Part shown: piece by piece, positions 42,037-52,284 of the stretch
Position numbering within the stretch: the first letter of the stretch is position 1
How the letters are laid out: every line of letters starts with the position of its first letter
Origin: Devosia geojensis
Lineage (GTDB): Bacteria; Pseudomonadota; Alphaproteobacteria; Rhizobiales; Devosiaceae
Reading direction: 5' to 3'
Assembly: GCF_000969415.1 (NCBI RefSeq)
Contig: NZ_JZEX01000059.1
Coordinates: forward strand, 1 to 54,260
Length of the DNA: 54,260 bases
Made by a program: the position numbers and the translations under genes
Notes under the pieces: model-generated
The model's input: the letters and a program-made list of their open reading frames with translations, nothing else
Database searches by the model: none
Told to the model about the DNA's origin: nothing

Positions 42037-42055
42037 TGTTTGCAATTTGCAAACA
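42037..42055. promoter_or_regulatory. Perfect 19-bp palindrome upstream of the YfgM-like gene
   Basis: TGTTTGCA-ATT-TGCAAACA is a perfect inverted repeat 56 bp upstream of the start codon at 42112. It also fits the LysR T-N11-A form. It should be an operator, but no regulator is adjacent. Confidence 0.5.
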
Positions 42056-42111
42056 TGGATGCCCGCAACTATTGTGCCGCAAATTTCGGCATACCCATCG
42101 CAAAGGCCCCC

Positions 42112-42846
42112 ATGTCCAACGACAACATCTTCCGCGAAGTCGACGAAGAACTGCGCTCCGATCGCATGCGCAGGCTCTGGCGGCAGTTCGGGCCGTTCGT
42201 GATCGGCGGCGCGATCGCCGTCGTCCTCGTCGTCGCGGTCAACGAGGGCTGGCATTGGTGGCGCACGTCCAACGCGGCCGGTTCTTCCGATCGGCTCTAT
42301 GCCGCCTTCGACCTGGCGGACGGCGGCGACATCGCCGCGGCCCGCACCGCGCTCGACGAGCTGATCGCCAATGGCTCGGGCGGCTATCCGACCCTGGCGC
42401 GCTTCCGCTCGGCCGGGCTCCTGGCCGAGAGCGGCGATCGCGAAGGTGCGGCGGCGGCCTACGACGCGCTGGCGACGAGTGAATCCAATCCGCGCCTGCG
42501 CGAGCTCGCCCTGCTGCTCGCGGCGAACCAGCTTGTCGATACCGCCACGCCCGCCGACGTCGAAAGCCGTGTCGGCGGCATCGCCGTCGAAGGCAATCCG
42601 CTGCGCAACGCCGCGCGCGAGGTCATCGGCCTCTCCCAGTATCGGGCGGGCGACATGGCGGCGGCGCAGGCCGCGTTCGAGGCCATCGTCAACGACCCCC
42701 TGACGCAGAACAGCCAGCGCCAGCGCGTCAGCTTCTATCTCGCCCAGCTTCTGGCCGAGGGCGCCATCGATCCCGAGGCGGAACCCGCGCCGGCGGACGG
42801 GAGCGAAGCTACGCCCGCTCAAGAAGAAGCCCCGGCGGCCGAATAG
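42112..42846 (+). CDS. Tetratricopeptide-repeat membrane protein (YfgM-like)
   Basis: This 244-residue protein has a short cytoplasmic N-terminus (DNIFREVDEELRSDRMRRLWRQ), one helix at about residues 27-44 and a periplasmic part with TPR-like helical pairs. The C-terminus is a Pro/Ala/Glu tail. YfgM-type proteins assist periplasmic protein handling and commonly sit beside der, as here (36-bp gap). The start is the ATG at 42112. Confidence 0.82.
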   Translation: MSNDNIFREVDEELRSDRMRRLWRQFGPFVIGGAIAVVLVVAVNEGWHWWRTSNAAGSSDRLYAAFDLADGGDIAAARTALDELIANGSGGYPTLARFRSAGLLAESGDREGAAAAYDALATSESNPRLRELALLLAANQLVDTATPADVESRVGGIAVEGNPLRNAAREVIGLSQYRAGDMAAAQAAFEAIVNDPLTQNSQRQRVSFYLAQLLAEGAIDPEAEPAPADGSEATPAQEEAPAAE

Positions 42847-42882
42847 CCCGCCGCGATTGTTGAAGAGCCGACCGGACACGCC

Positions 42883-44292
42883 ATGACCGTCACCGTTGCC
42901 ATCGTCGGCCGGCCCAATGTGGGCAAATCGACCCTCTTCAACCGGCTGGTCGGCCGCAAGATCGCGCTCGTCGACGACACGCCGGGCGTCACCCGCGACC
43001 GGCGCGAGGCCGAGGGGCGGATCGCGGAGCTGCGCTTCCGCGTCCTCGACACCGCCGGGTACGAGGACGTGCGCGACGGCAGCCTCTGGGACCGGATGCG
43101 TCAGCAGACCGAGATTGCGATCCGCGAGGCCGACGTCCTGCTCTTCATGATCGACGCGCGCGCCGGCGTCATGCCGCTCGACGAGCGCTTCGCGCAGGTG
43201 CTGCGCCGCTCCGGCAAGGACGTGCACCTCGTCGCCAACAAGGCCGAGGGCCGTGAGGCGCAAGCGGGCCTCGTCGAGGCGTTCAAGCTCGGCTTCGGCG
43301 AACCCATCCCGCTCTCGGCCGAGCACGGGCTCGGCATGGCCGACCTCCATTCCATCGTCTCGCAAGCGATCGATCGCGCCGAGGAGGCCAAGGCCGGCCA
43401 CGAGCCCGACGCCGAGGCGATGCCGCAGGTCGATGTCGACATCGATGAGAGCCAGCTCGAAGGCGAGGGCGAGGAAGCAACGCTACGCTGGAATCCGCGC
43501 CGTTACCTCAACGTCGCCATCGTCGGGCGCCCCAACGCCGGCAAGTCGACCCTCGTCAACCGGCTCGTCGGCGAGGACCGCGTGCTGGTCGGCCCCGAGG
43601 CCGGCATCACCCGCGATTCGATCCTCGTGCCCTGGGAGTGGCAGGGCCGCGTCATCAATCTCGTCGATACCGCCGGCATCCGCCGCCGCGCCCGGGTGAC
43701 CGAGAAGCTCGAAAAACTCGCCGTCGGCGATGCACTGCGCTCGATCCAGTACGCCGAGGTGGTCGTGCTGATGCTCGATGCGACCATTCCCTTCGAGAAG
43801 CAGGACCTGCAGCTTGCCGACCTCGTCGAGCGCGAGGGCAGGGCGATGGTCATCGCCGTCAACAAGTGGGACCTCATCGAGGACAAGCCCGCGACGCTTT
43901 CCGCCCTCAGGGAAGCCTGCGAGCGGCTGCTGCCGCAGCTGCGCGGCATTCCCCTCGTCACTCTCTCGGGCCTCACCGGGCGCAATCTCGACAGGCTGAT
44001 GGACGCCATCTTCGAGATCGAGAAGGCCTGGAACGGGCACGTCTCGACGGCGCGGCTCAACCGGTGGCTCGCCGGCATGGTCGAAGGCCATCCGCCCCCG
44101 GCCGTCTCCGGGCGGCGCCTGAAACTGCGATACATGACGCAGGCCAAGACCCGGCCGCCGAGTTTCATCCTCTTCGCCTCCCGCCCCGAAGCGCTGCCGG
44201 CCTCCTACCAACGCTACCTCGTCAACGGCCTGCGTGAGGCGTTCGACCTCGTGGGCACCCCCATCCGGCTATGGGTGCGCGCATCGAGCTAG
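42883..44292 (+). CDS. der: Ribosome biogenesis GTPase Der
   Basis: This 469-residue tandem GTPase has two P-loops, GRPNVGKST at residues 8-16 and GRPNAGKST near 215. Switch/G3 motifs are DTAGYED and DTAGIRRR, NKxD-type elements are NKAE and NKWD, and the C-terminal KH-like domain contains [16 protein letters not shown]. It is needed for 50S subunit maturation. The first G4 reads NKAE (NKxD-like with Glu), which is common in alphaproteobacterial Der. Confidence 0.96.
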   Translation: MTVTVAIVGRPNVGKSTLFNRLVGRKIALVDDTPGVTRDRREAEGRIAELRFRVLDTAGYEDVRDGSLWDRMRQQTEIAIREADVLLFMIDARAGVMPLDERFAQVLRRSGKDVHLVANKAEGREAQAGLVEAFKLGFGEPIPLSAEHGLGMADLHSIVSQAIDRAEEAKAGHEPDAEAMPQVDVDIDESQLEGEGEEATLRWNPRRYLNVAIVGRPNAGKSTLVNRLVGEDRVLVGPEAGITRDSILVPWEWQGRVINLVDTAGIRRRARVTEKLEKLAVGDALRSIQYAEVVVLMLDATIPFEKQDLQLADLVEREGRAMVIAVNKWDLIEDKPATLSALREACERLLPQLRGIPLVTLSGLTGRNLDRLMDAIFEIEKAWNGHVSTARLNRWLAGMVEGHPPPAVSGRRLKLRYMTQAKTRPPSFILFASRPEALPASYQRYLVNGLREAFDLVGTPIRLWVRASS

Positions 44293-44365
44293 AACCCCTA
44301 CGACGATCCGGGCAAGCACTAACCCGATACTGGGGCGAAGGCCCCCGCACCCGGCGCTTGCGCCG

Positions 44366-44453
44366 ACCTCTCCCCCTGGGGGAGAGGTGAGGAAGGCATC
44401 GCAACCAGGGAGCCCACCACCTCTCCCTTAGGGGAGAGGTCGCCCGAAGGGCG
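44366..44453. repeat. Cluster of palindromic REP-like elements
   Basis: Three stem-loops lie in tandem. ACCTCTCCCCC-T-GGGGGAGAGGT (44366-44388) is a perfect 11-bp stem. ACCTCTCCC-TTA-GGGGAGAGGT (44419-44440) has a 9-bp core. CGCCC-GAA-GGGCG (44441-44453) is smaller. The sequence resembles short GC-rich repeats dispersed in rhizobial genomes; a related hairpin is at 9-31. It occupies the 331-bp spacer after der, which otherwise contains no gene. Confidence 0.75.
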
Positions 44454-44623
44454 GGTGAGGGGGCTTGACGTTCCTCGCAACCACCAAGCCGTAGCACCGT
44501 CTTTTCCCACACCCCAAAAGTTTTAGTGCTACCCCATAGCGTAGTGCCCGGGTTTGCCCTAACAATCGTGGAGTCCGAGCGACCCGATGCTGAGTGCGGG
44601 GCCGCACATATCATGGAACTCTC

Positions 44624-45907
44624 TTGTTCATCGAAATCGCTATTGTCGTCATTCTGACGCTGGTCAACGGTCTGTTGGCCATGTCGGAACTGGCGGTTGT
44701 TTCTTCACGCCCTGCGCGGCTGCGCGTCCTGATCGATCAGGGCAACAAGGGCGCAGCCACCGCCCAGCGCCTTGCCGACGATCCGGGTAAATTCCTCTCC
44801 TCGGTGCAGATCGGCATCACCCTCGTGGGCATCCTCTCCGGCGCCTTCTCCGGCGCGACCCTGGGCTTGCGCCTCACCGGGTGGCTGGCCTCCGTCGGCG
44901 TTCCGAGCGGCATCGCCGATGTGGCCGGTGTCGGCGTCGTGGTCGTCCTCATCACCTATCTCTCGCTGATCCTGGGCGAACTGGTGCCCAAGCAGCTGGC
45001 GCTGCGCAATCCCGAGCAGATGGCCGCGCGTGTCGCGCCGCTGATGGCGTTGATCGCCACGGTCGCCGCGCCCCTCGTCTGGCTGCTCGATGTGTCGGGC
45101 AAGACGGTCCTGGCGCTGCTCGGCCAGGGCGGCAAATCCGAGGACTCGGTCACCGAGGAGGAGGTGCGCTCCGTCATCGCCGAGGCGACAACCGCCGGCA
45201 TTCTGGAACGCGACGAGCACTCGATGATCGCCGGCGTCATGCGCCTTGCCGATCGTTCCGCCCGCGGCCTGATGACGCCACGGCTTGACGTCGACATCAT
45301 CGACCTCGCCGATCCGCCCGAGGAGCTGCGCAAGACCGTCGTCGAGACCCGCCGCTCGCGCCTGCCGGTGCAGGATGGCGACGCCGATTCGATCATCGGC
45401 GTCATCGCGATCAAGAACCTCGTGCAGGCCTTCGCCGCCGGCGAGAAGATCGATATCCGCCGCTATGTCGAGGCTGCGCCCGTCGTCATGGATCACACCG
45501 ACGCGCTCGACGTCATCAAGGCGCTGCGCGCCTCGACCGTGCACACGGCGCTCGTCTTCGACGAATACGGGCACTTCGAGGGCATCGTCACGTCCGGCGA
45601 TATCCTCGAGGCCATCACCGGCGTCTTCCGCGAGGAGGACGAGGAGGAGCCTGCGCTCGTCAAGCGCGAGGACGGATCGTTCCTCGTGGCCGGCTGGATG
45701 CCGGTCGACGAGTTCAGCGATCGCCTCGGCATCTCGATCCCACGCGACGCCAAGTACGAGACCGTCGCCGGCTACATCCTCTCCCTCGTCAATCACCTGC
45801 CCAAGGTGGGCGAGACGGTGGACACCGAGGACTGGCACATCGAGGTCGTCGACCTCGACGGCCGCCGCATCGACAAGGTGATGATGCGCCGGATCGGGGC
45901 GGAATAA
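44624..45907 (+). CDS. HlyC/CorC family transporter (DUF21 + CBS + CorC_HlyC)
   Basis: This 427-residue protein begins with a DUF21 membrane domain (LTLVNGLLAMSELAVVSSRPARL, then VQIGITLVGILSGAFSG, and LILGELVPKQLAL, quoted in part), continues with a CBS pair (ARGLMTPRLDVDII and VVMDHTDALDVIKALRAS), and ends with a CorC_HlyC domain (DGSFLVAGWMPVDEFS). Family members are implicated in Mg/Co efflux. No ATG fits; a TTG at 44624 gives the usual FIEIAIVV start, and a GTG ten codons upstream is an alternative. Confidence 0.9.
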   Translation: MFIEIAIVVILTLVNGLLAMSELAVVSSRPARLRVLIDQGNKGAATAQRLADDPGKFLSSVQIGITLVGILSGAFSGATLGLRLTGWLASVGVPSGIADVAGVGVVVVLITYLSLILGELVPKQLALRNPEQMAARVAPLMALIATVAAPLVWLLDVSGKTVLALLGQGGKSEDSVTEEEVRSVIAEATTAGILERDEHSMIAGVMRLADRSARGLMTPRLDVDIIDLADPPEELRKTVVETRRSRLPVQDGDADSIIGVIAIKNLVQAFAAGEKIDIRRYVEAAPVVMDHTDALDVIKALRASTVHTALVFDEYGHFEGIVTSGDILEAITGVFREEDEEEPALVKREDGSFLVAGWMPVDEFSDRLGISIPRDAKYETVAGYILSLVNHLPKVGETVDTEDWHIEVVDLDGRRIDKVMMRRIGAE

Positions 45908-45908
45908 G

Positions 45909-45936
45909 AAAAAGGGGCGCGATGCGCCCCTTTTTT
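45909..45936. terminator. Strong bidirectional rho-independent terminator
   Basis: AAAAAGGGGCGC-GAT-GCGCCCCTTTTTT forms an 11-bp stem with a short loop and A-run/T-run on either side, between the 3' ends of the convergent CorC-type and SDR genes. Confidence 0.92.
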
Positions 45937-45954
45937 AGGCCCTGTTGCCGGTCC

Positions 45955-46688
45955 TCAGAGCTCCGAGAACCCGCCCTCGCGCACGTCGTAGAGCTTGCCG
46001 GTCTCGGCGAGCGCGGGCGAGATCAGGTCGACGAGCTTCGGAGCGATCTCGGCCGGTTGCGGCAGCGTTTCCGGGTTCTCGCCGGGCATGGCCTTGGCGC
46101 GCATCGCCGTACGCACCGCGCCCGGGTAGAAGACGTTGGCCTTGACGCGGGTCTGCGCCATCTCGGCCGACCAGGATTTGACCATGGCGTCGAGCGCCGC
46201 CTTGCTCGCGGCATAGAGCCCCCAATAGGGCCGCGCCGAGCGCGCCGACGAGGAGGAGACGAACACCGCCCGGCCCGCCTCCGACTGGCGCAGCAACAGG
46301 TCGAGCGAGCGGATGAGGCGATAGTTGGCGACGACATTGATCGTCATCACCTTCTCGAAATCCTCGGGCGAGACGTGCGGCAGGGGCGAGAGCACGCCGA
46401 GCATCGCCGCATTGGCGATCAGCCCGTCGAGCAGGCCCCAGCGCTCGAAGATCGCCGCGCCCAGCCGGTCGATGGCGTCGCCATCCTTGAGGTCGAGCGG
46501 AACGAGGGTGGCCGAAGAGCCCAGTTCCTGGATTTCGTCGTCGAGTTCCTCGAGACCCCCGACCGTGCGGGCGACCGCGATGACGTGCGCGCCGCGGCGG
46601 GCGGCTTCCAGCGAAGCCGCGTATCCGATCCCCCGGGAAGCGCCTGTGACCAGGACGACCTTGCCCTGAAGATCCTGTTGTTCTGGCA

Positions 46689-46689
<1 letters not shown>
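45955..46689 (-). CDS. SDR family NAD(P)-dependent oxidoreductase
   Basis: This 244-residue classical short-chain dehydrogenase has TGASRGIG at residues 15-22, NAAML near 92, the serine region VFVSSSSA and catalytic YAASK. Its ATG shares one base with the purF stop (TAATG), a conserved linkage I know from rhizobia. The substrate is unknown. Confidence 0.92.
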
Positions 46690-48191
<1,502 letters not shown>

Positions 48192-48296
48192 TCCAAGTCT
48201 GCCCTCAACAGCAGTCTCTGTGGTCTAGAAAAGCGCTCCCGCTGGAAAAGCCGATATCACTTTTCCGGTTCGAAGACGCGGTAAACTAAAGTTCAA

Positions 48297-48326
48297 GGCA
48301 TCCCGCTCGGTTTCAAGCGGGATGCC
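48297..48326. terminator. Terminator of cvpA
   Basis: GGCATCCCGCT and AGCGGGATGCC form a perfect 11-bp stem with an 8-base loop, 22 bp downstream of the cvpA stop on the minus strand and followed there by TTGAACTTTAG. Confidence 0.8.
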
Positions 48327-48348
48327 CTTGCCTTTCGATGCGCCGTGC

Positions 48349-48987
48349 TCACGCGCCGACGTTGGCGTTCGGCGTCGGCTCCATGTTCTGCGGCTCGGGC
48401 AGGGGCGATCCATCTTCGGTCGAATCGGTGCCCTGGTCCAGCGGTCCCTGCGGATCGGCTTCGTCCTCGGTGATCCCGGTGCCGCCGCGCAGCACGCGCG
48501 TCACCTGCTCCTCGAGGTTCTCGGGCAGCATGGAGATGAGCGTATCGCCCATGTTGCGCAGGTGCGGCAGGCTCTGACTGTTGGCCGCCCACGGCGGCAG
48601 GTTGTTGGGCAGGAGCCAGAGGCCGAAGATCACGACGACGATGGCGATGAGGAGCCCGCGCAGCACGCCGAAGACGAAGCCGAGCGTACGGTCGAGCGGC
48701 CCGATGCGGCTGTCGACGACGAAATCGGCGATGCGCATGGTGATGAGGTGGAGAACGATCAGCGAGACGATGAAGGTGACGACCACCGTCGCCACGTCCG
48801 CCACCACCTGCTCGGCGATGTATTCGCGCGCGATCTCGGGATGGTACTGCCACATGTAGATGGCGATGGCGGCCGAGCCCGCCCAGGTGGCAAGCGACAG
48901 GATCTCGCGGGTGAGGCCGCGCGCGGTCGCCAGGATTGCCGAGATCAGCACCAGAATCCCAACGCCCACATCGAAAGCAGTCAGCAT
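48349..48987 (-). CDS. CvpA family membrane protein
   Basis: This 212-residue inner-membrane protein has four helices in the first 150 residues and the CvpA pattern FDVGVGILVLISAILATARGLTREILSLATW (quoted in part) followed by DRTLGFVFGVLRGLLI. The C-terminus is a hydrophilic Pro/Asp/Glu-rich tail. CvpA is linked to colicin V production and envelope stress tolerance, and it is adjacent to purF in many proteobacteria. The ATG at 48987 fits the family start. Confidence 0.9.
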   Translation of the reverse strand: MLTAFDVGVGILVLISAILATARGLTREILSLATWAGSAAIAIYMWQYHPEIAREYIAEQVVADVATVVVTFIVSLIVLHLITMRIADFVVDSRIGPLDRTLGFVFGVLRGLLIAIVVVIFGLWLLPNNLPPWAANSQSLPHLRNMGDTLISMLPENLEEQVTRVLRGGTGITEDEADPQGPLDQGTDSTEDGSPLPEPQNMEPTPNANVGA

Positions 48988-49148
48988 GTCAGAAGAGCCT
49001 GCCCAATTCGTTGCCAAAGTCTTGCTGCCGGACGTTTAGCGGCTTTGCGCGGGAATGCCAAGCGGTTGGGCGGATAGGTCGACAGCATCGCACATCATCC
49101 TTCACCACAGATGATCGTCGATGCCGAGGGCGCGGGGATAGCTTTTGG

Positions 49149-50537
49149 CTACGCCTCCTCGCGCACCTGGCCTCCAGCCGCGATGCGCCCGACGAGCTCG
49201 GCAAGCTCGGAATATTCGGTGACCTCCAGGTCCCGCGTGCGGTCGGCGGCGCTGAGGCGTCCGGTCGAGACCGAGCGGAAGCCGAGTTTTTGCGCCTCGC
49301 GCAGGCGCAGCGACGCGTGCACCACCGGGCGGATGCCGCCTGCGAGCGAGATTTCGCCGAAATAGACGGAATCCGGCGGCAAGGGCGAGTTGGTGAGCGA
49401 AGAGATGAGCGCGGCCGCAACCGCGAGGTCCGCGGCCGGCTCGTTGATCTTCAAGCCGCCCGCGACATTGAGGTAGATGTCGTTGGCCCCGATCCGCACG
49501 CCACAGCGCGTTTCGAGGACGGCCAGCACCATCGAGAGCCGGGAAGAATCCCAGCCGACCACCGCCCGCCGCGGCGTGCCGAGCGGGGAGGGGGCGACGA
49601 GCGCCTGAATCTCGATGAGGATCGGGCGGGTGCCCTCCATGCCGGCAAAGACCGCCGAGCCGGCCGCGCCCTCGTCGCGCTGGTCGAGGAAGAGGGCGGA
49701 CGGATTGGCGACCTGTTTCAGGCCAAGCGCCGTCATCTCGAAGACGCCGATCTCGTCGGTCGCGCCGTATCGGTTCTTGACGCCGCGCAGGATCCGGAAC
49801 GTGTGGCTGGAATCGCCCTCGAAATAGAGCACGGCATCGACCATGTGCTCGACGACCCGGGGACCCGCGATCTGCCCGTCCTTGGTCACGTGCCCGACGA
49901 GCACCACGGCCGCCCCGGATTTCTTGGCGAACCGCGTCAGCGCCTGGGCGGACGTCCTGACCTGCGTCACCGTGCCCGGCGCGCTCTCGACCCGGTCGGT
50001 CCACAGGGTCTGGATGGAATCGATGATGACGAGGTCCGGCGCATTCCCATGCTCGAGGGTCGCGAGGATGATTTCCACGTTCGTCTCGGCCGCGAGCAGC
50101 ACCTCGGCTTCGCCGAGTCCCAGTCGCTGCGCGCGCAGCCGCACCTGCGCCACCGCCTCTTCGCCTGAGACGTAGACGACCTTGCGCCCGTGCGAGGCGA
50201 GCGCTGCCGCCGACTGCAGCAGCAGCGTCGACTTGCCGATGCCCGGGTCGCCGCCGACGAGCAGCGTCGAGCCCTTGACGAATCCGCCGCCGGTCACCCG
50301 GTCGAGCTCGGCGATGCCGGTCATCACCCGCGCCGCGCTCTCGGTCTCCCCGGCGAGCGGCACCAGCTGAGTCGGCTTACCGTTGGCCTTGGCCGATTTC
50401 GGCCCGGCGCCGACGCCTGAATCGACCAGCTCCTCGACGATGGTGTTCCATTCGCCGCACGAATCGCACCGCCCGGCCCAGCGCGCCGAGACGGCTCCGC
50501 AGTTCTGGCAGACGAAGGAGGATCGGGATTTGGCCAA
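49149..50537 (-). CDS. radA: DNA repair protein RadA
   Basis: This 462-residue RecA-like branch-migration protein has an N-terminal zinc finger (Cys10, Cys13, Cys24, Cys27), Walker A GGDPGIGKSTLL near residue 94, and the RadA motif KNRYGATDEIG (canonical KNRFG). The C-terminal Lon-protease-like domain has GLKINEPAADLAVAAALISSL (in part) and PVVHASLRLREAQKLG. Its place in the dnaB-alr-radA order is typical of Hyphomicrobiales. Confidence 0.95.
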   Translation of the reverse strand: MAKSRSSFVCQNCGAVSARWAGRCDSCGEWNTIVEELVDSGVGAGPKSAKANGKPTQLVPLAGETESAARVMTGIAELDRVTGGGFVKGSTLLVGGDPGIGKSTLLLQSAAALASHGRKVVYVSGEEAVAQVRLRAQRLGLGEAEVLLAAETNVEIILATLEHGNAPDLVIIDSIQTLWTDRVESAPGTVTQVRTSAQALTRFAKKSGAAVVLVGHVTKDGQIAGPRVVEHMVDAVLYFEGDSSHTFRILRGVKNRYGATDEIGVFEMTALGLKQVANPSALFLDQRDEGAAGSAVFAGMEGTRPILIEIQALVAPSPLGTPRRAVVGWDSSRLSMVLAVLETRCGVRIGANDIYLNVAGGLKINEPAADLAVAAALISSLTNSPLPPDSVYFGEISLAGGIRPVVHASLRLREAQKLGFRSVSTGRLSAADRTRDLEVTEYSELAELVGRIAAGGQVREEA

Positions 50538-50619
50538 GGGCAGGCGTCCTGTTCCGTGGAATCGAACGCAGGCTAGCTTTTCGCGCTCATGCGTTCAAGA
50601 ACAAAACACGAACTTTGGT

Positions 50620-51135
50620 CTACCAGTGGTGATGCAGGATAGCTGCTACCGTCTCGTCCACATCGAGCTCGGATGTATCGAGCCAGAGTCCGATCCGCGG
50701 CGTCTCGTTGGCCAATGCCTGTGAGAGCACCTCGGGCGGGAAGCCGGGAACGTATCCGGTTTTGGCTCGGGCGGCGTCCCGCTCGGCCAATGTTTGCGGG
50801 TTGGGCGCGAGGACGACCACGCGCGGCGCGAGGTCGGCCAGCCGATCGACGGCGGCCACGAGATCCTGGCCGATCAGAATGTCCTGGTAGACGACGGCGA
50901 AGCCGGCGGCGTGGTAGCGCCGGACGACATCGGTCGCGATCTCCTGCCGCAGGGTCAGCTGGGCCCGCGCCTCCGCGTCGAGAACCGGCCCCATGACGGC
51001 CGCCCCTTTGACGATCATGCGCAGGAAGGCGTCGCCGCCGACGTGAGCGGATCTTTCGAACCGCTGCACCAGGGCTTTGGCGACAGTGGATTTGCCCGCC
51101 GCCATGGCGCCGGTGATGATGTAGACGGGGTTCAT
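50620..51135 (-). CDS. Small P-loop kinase-like protein
   Basis: This 171-residue protein has Walker A TGAMAAGKST at residues 8-17, a likely lid region around RDAARAKTGY and the central strand AVVYQDILIG, resembling zeta-toxin or chloramphenicol-phosphotransferase-like (AAA_33) kinases. No antitoxin is adjacent. Its ATG overlaps the alr stop by 4 bp, so it is coupled to alanine racemase. Phosphoryl acceptor unknown. Confidence 0.8.
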   Translation of the reverse strand: MNPVYIITGAMAAGKSTVAKALVQRFERSAHVGGDAFLRMIVKGAAVMGPVLDAEARAQLTLRQEIATDVVRRYHAAGFAVVYQDILIGQDLVAAVDRLADLAPRVVVLAPNPQTLAERDAARAKTGYVPGFPPEVLSQALANETPRIGLWLDTSELDVDETVAAILHHHW

Positions 51136-52268
51136 TGCTGAGGCGTGTCGCCGGCGCCGCTGACATAGTTGCGCGTGTAGCGCCCCTTCATGGCGGTCAG
51201 CAGCTCATAGCCGATGGTGCCGCAGGCGTCGGCCTGGTCGTCGACGCTGATGTGAGGACCGAAGACCTCGACCCCTTCGCCGGGCGCCGGCAGGTCGGGA
51301 CCGAGGTCGGTGATGTCGACGATGGTCAGGTCCATCGAGATCCGCCCGATCACCGGGCAGAGCTTGCCGCGCAGCCACACCTTGCCGCCGGGCCGCGAAT
51401 TGGTGCCCGAGAGCGCGCGGAAGAACCCGTCGGCATAGCCGAGCGAAATGATGGCGAGCTTGCTTTCGCGCCAGAGGGTGAATGTCGCGCCGTAGCCGAC
51501 GGTCTCGCCGGTGCGGCCTTCCTTGACCTGCAGGATCGGCACGTGGAGCGTCGCGACGTTCGCCATCGGGTTCTTGCGCCCGCTGACCGCCCGTCCGCCA
51601 TAGAGCGCGATGCCCGGCCGCACCATCTGGAAGTGATAGTCCCGCCCGGTCATCAGCCCGGCCGAATTGGCAAGCGAGGCAGGCACCTGCGGAAAATGGG
51701 TGAGAATCGACTGGAAGAGCGCCAGTTGCGTGCGGTTCTTCTCGTGGTTGGGCTGATCGGCGCAGGCGAGATGGCTCATGATCATCTGCGGCGAAAAGCC
51801 GAGCTGCTCGATGCGCTCGCGCACCGCGATCGCCTCGTTGAGGCGAAAGCCCAGCCGGTTCATGCCCGTATCGAAATGGAAGGCGGCGGGGAACGCCTCG
51901 TTCCGCTCGATGCACTTGGCGAGCCATTCCTCGAGCATCGCCATCGAGGAGAGGACGGGCATGAGGCGCTGGCGCACGTAGAGATTGGCCGCCCCCGGAT
52001 AGAGTCCGTTGAGCACGAAGATATGCGCCAGCGGCAGGGTCGCGCGCACGGCGAGCGCCTCGTCGACCGTGGCGGTGAAGAAGAATTGCGCGCCGGCGGC
52101 CGAGAGCGCCTTGACCGATTCGGGGATGCCCATGCCATAGGCATCGGCCTTGACCACGGCCGCCGTCAGCGCGCCCGCCGAAACGGTGTCGAGCGCGCGC
52201 CAGTTACGGGCCAGGGCCCCGAGATCGATGGTCAGCTGGCCCCCAAGACCCGTCGTGACTGCGGCCAT
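51132..52268 (-). CDS. alr: Alanine racemase
   Basis: This 378-residue fold-type III PLP enzyme produces D-alanine for peptidoglycan. The PLP lysine lies in AVVKADAYGMG near residue 39. The second catalytic tyrosine sits in VGYGATFT, and SLGYADGFFRALSG and RISMDLTIVDI are family-typical. It lies 16 bp after dnaB, and its own stop overlaps the kinase gene by 4 bp, so it is cotranscribed with both. Confidence 0.95.
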   Translation of the reverse strand: MAAVTTGLGGQLTIDLGALARNWRALDTVSAGALTAAVVKADAYGMGIPESVKALSAAGAQFFFTATVDEALAVRATLPLAHIFVLNGLYPGAANLYVRQRLMPVLSSMAMLEEWLAKCIERNEAFPAAFHFDTGMNRLGFRLNEAIAVRERIEQLGFSPQMIMSHLACADQPNHEKNRTQLALFQSILTHFPQVPASLANSAGLMTGRDYHFQMVRPGIALYGGRAVSGRKNPMANVATLHVPILQVKEGRTGETVGYGATFTLWRESKLAIISLGYADGFFRALSGTNSRPGGKVWLRGKLCPVIGRISMDLTIVDITDLGPDLPAPGEGVEVFGPHISVDDQADACGTIGYELLTAMKGRYTRNYVSGAGDTPQQ

Positions 52269-52284
52269 TCCCGCTTATTTCATC

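Noticed and set aside
42037..42055. Control of the YfgM-like gene by the TetR protein at 40263
   Set aside because: The two palindromes share only the central TTTGCAA; the half-sites differ (TCACATTT versus TGTTTGCA).
50620..51135. Toxin-antitoxin system based on the zeta-like kinase
   Set aside because: No epsilon-type antitoxin gene is adjacent; both neighbours (alr and radA) are housekeeping genes.
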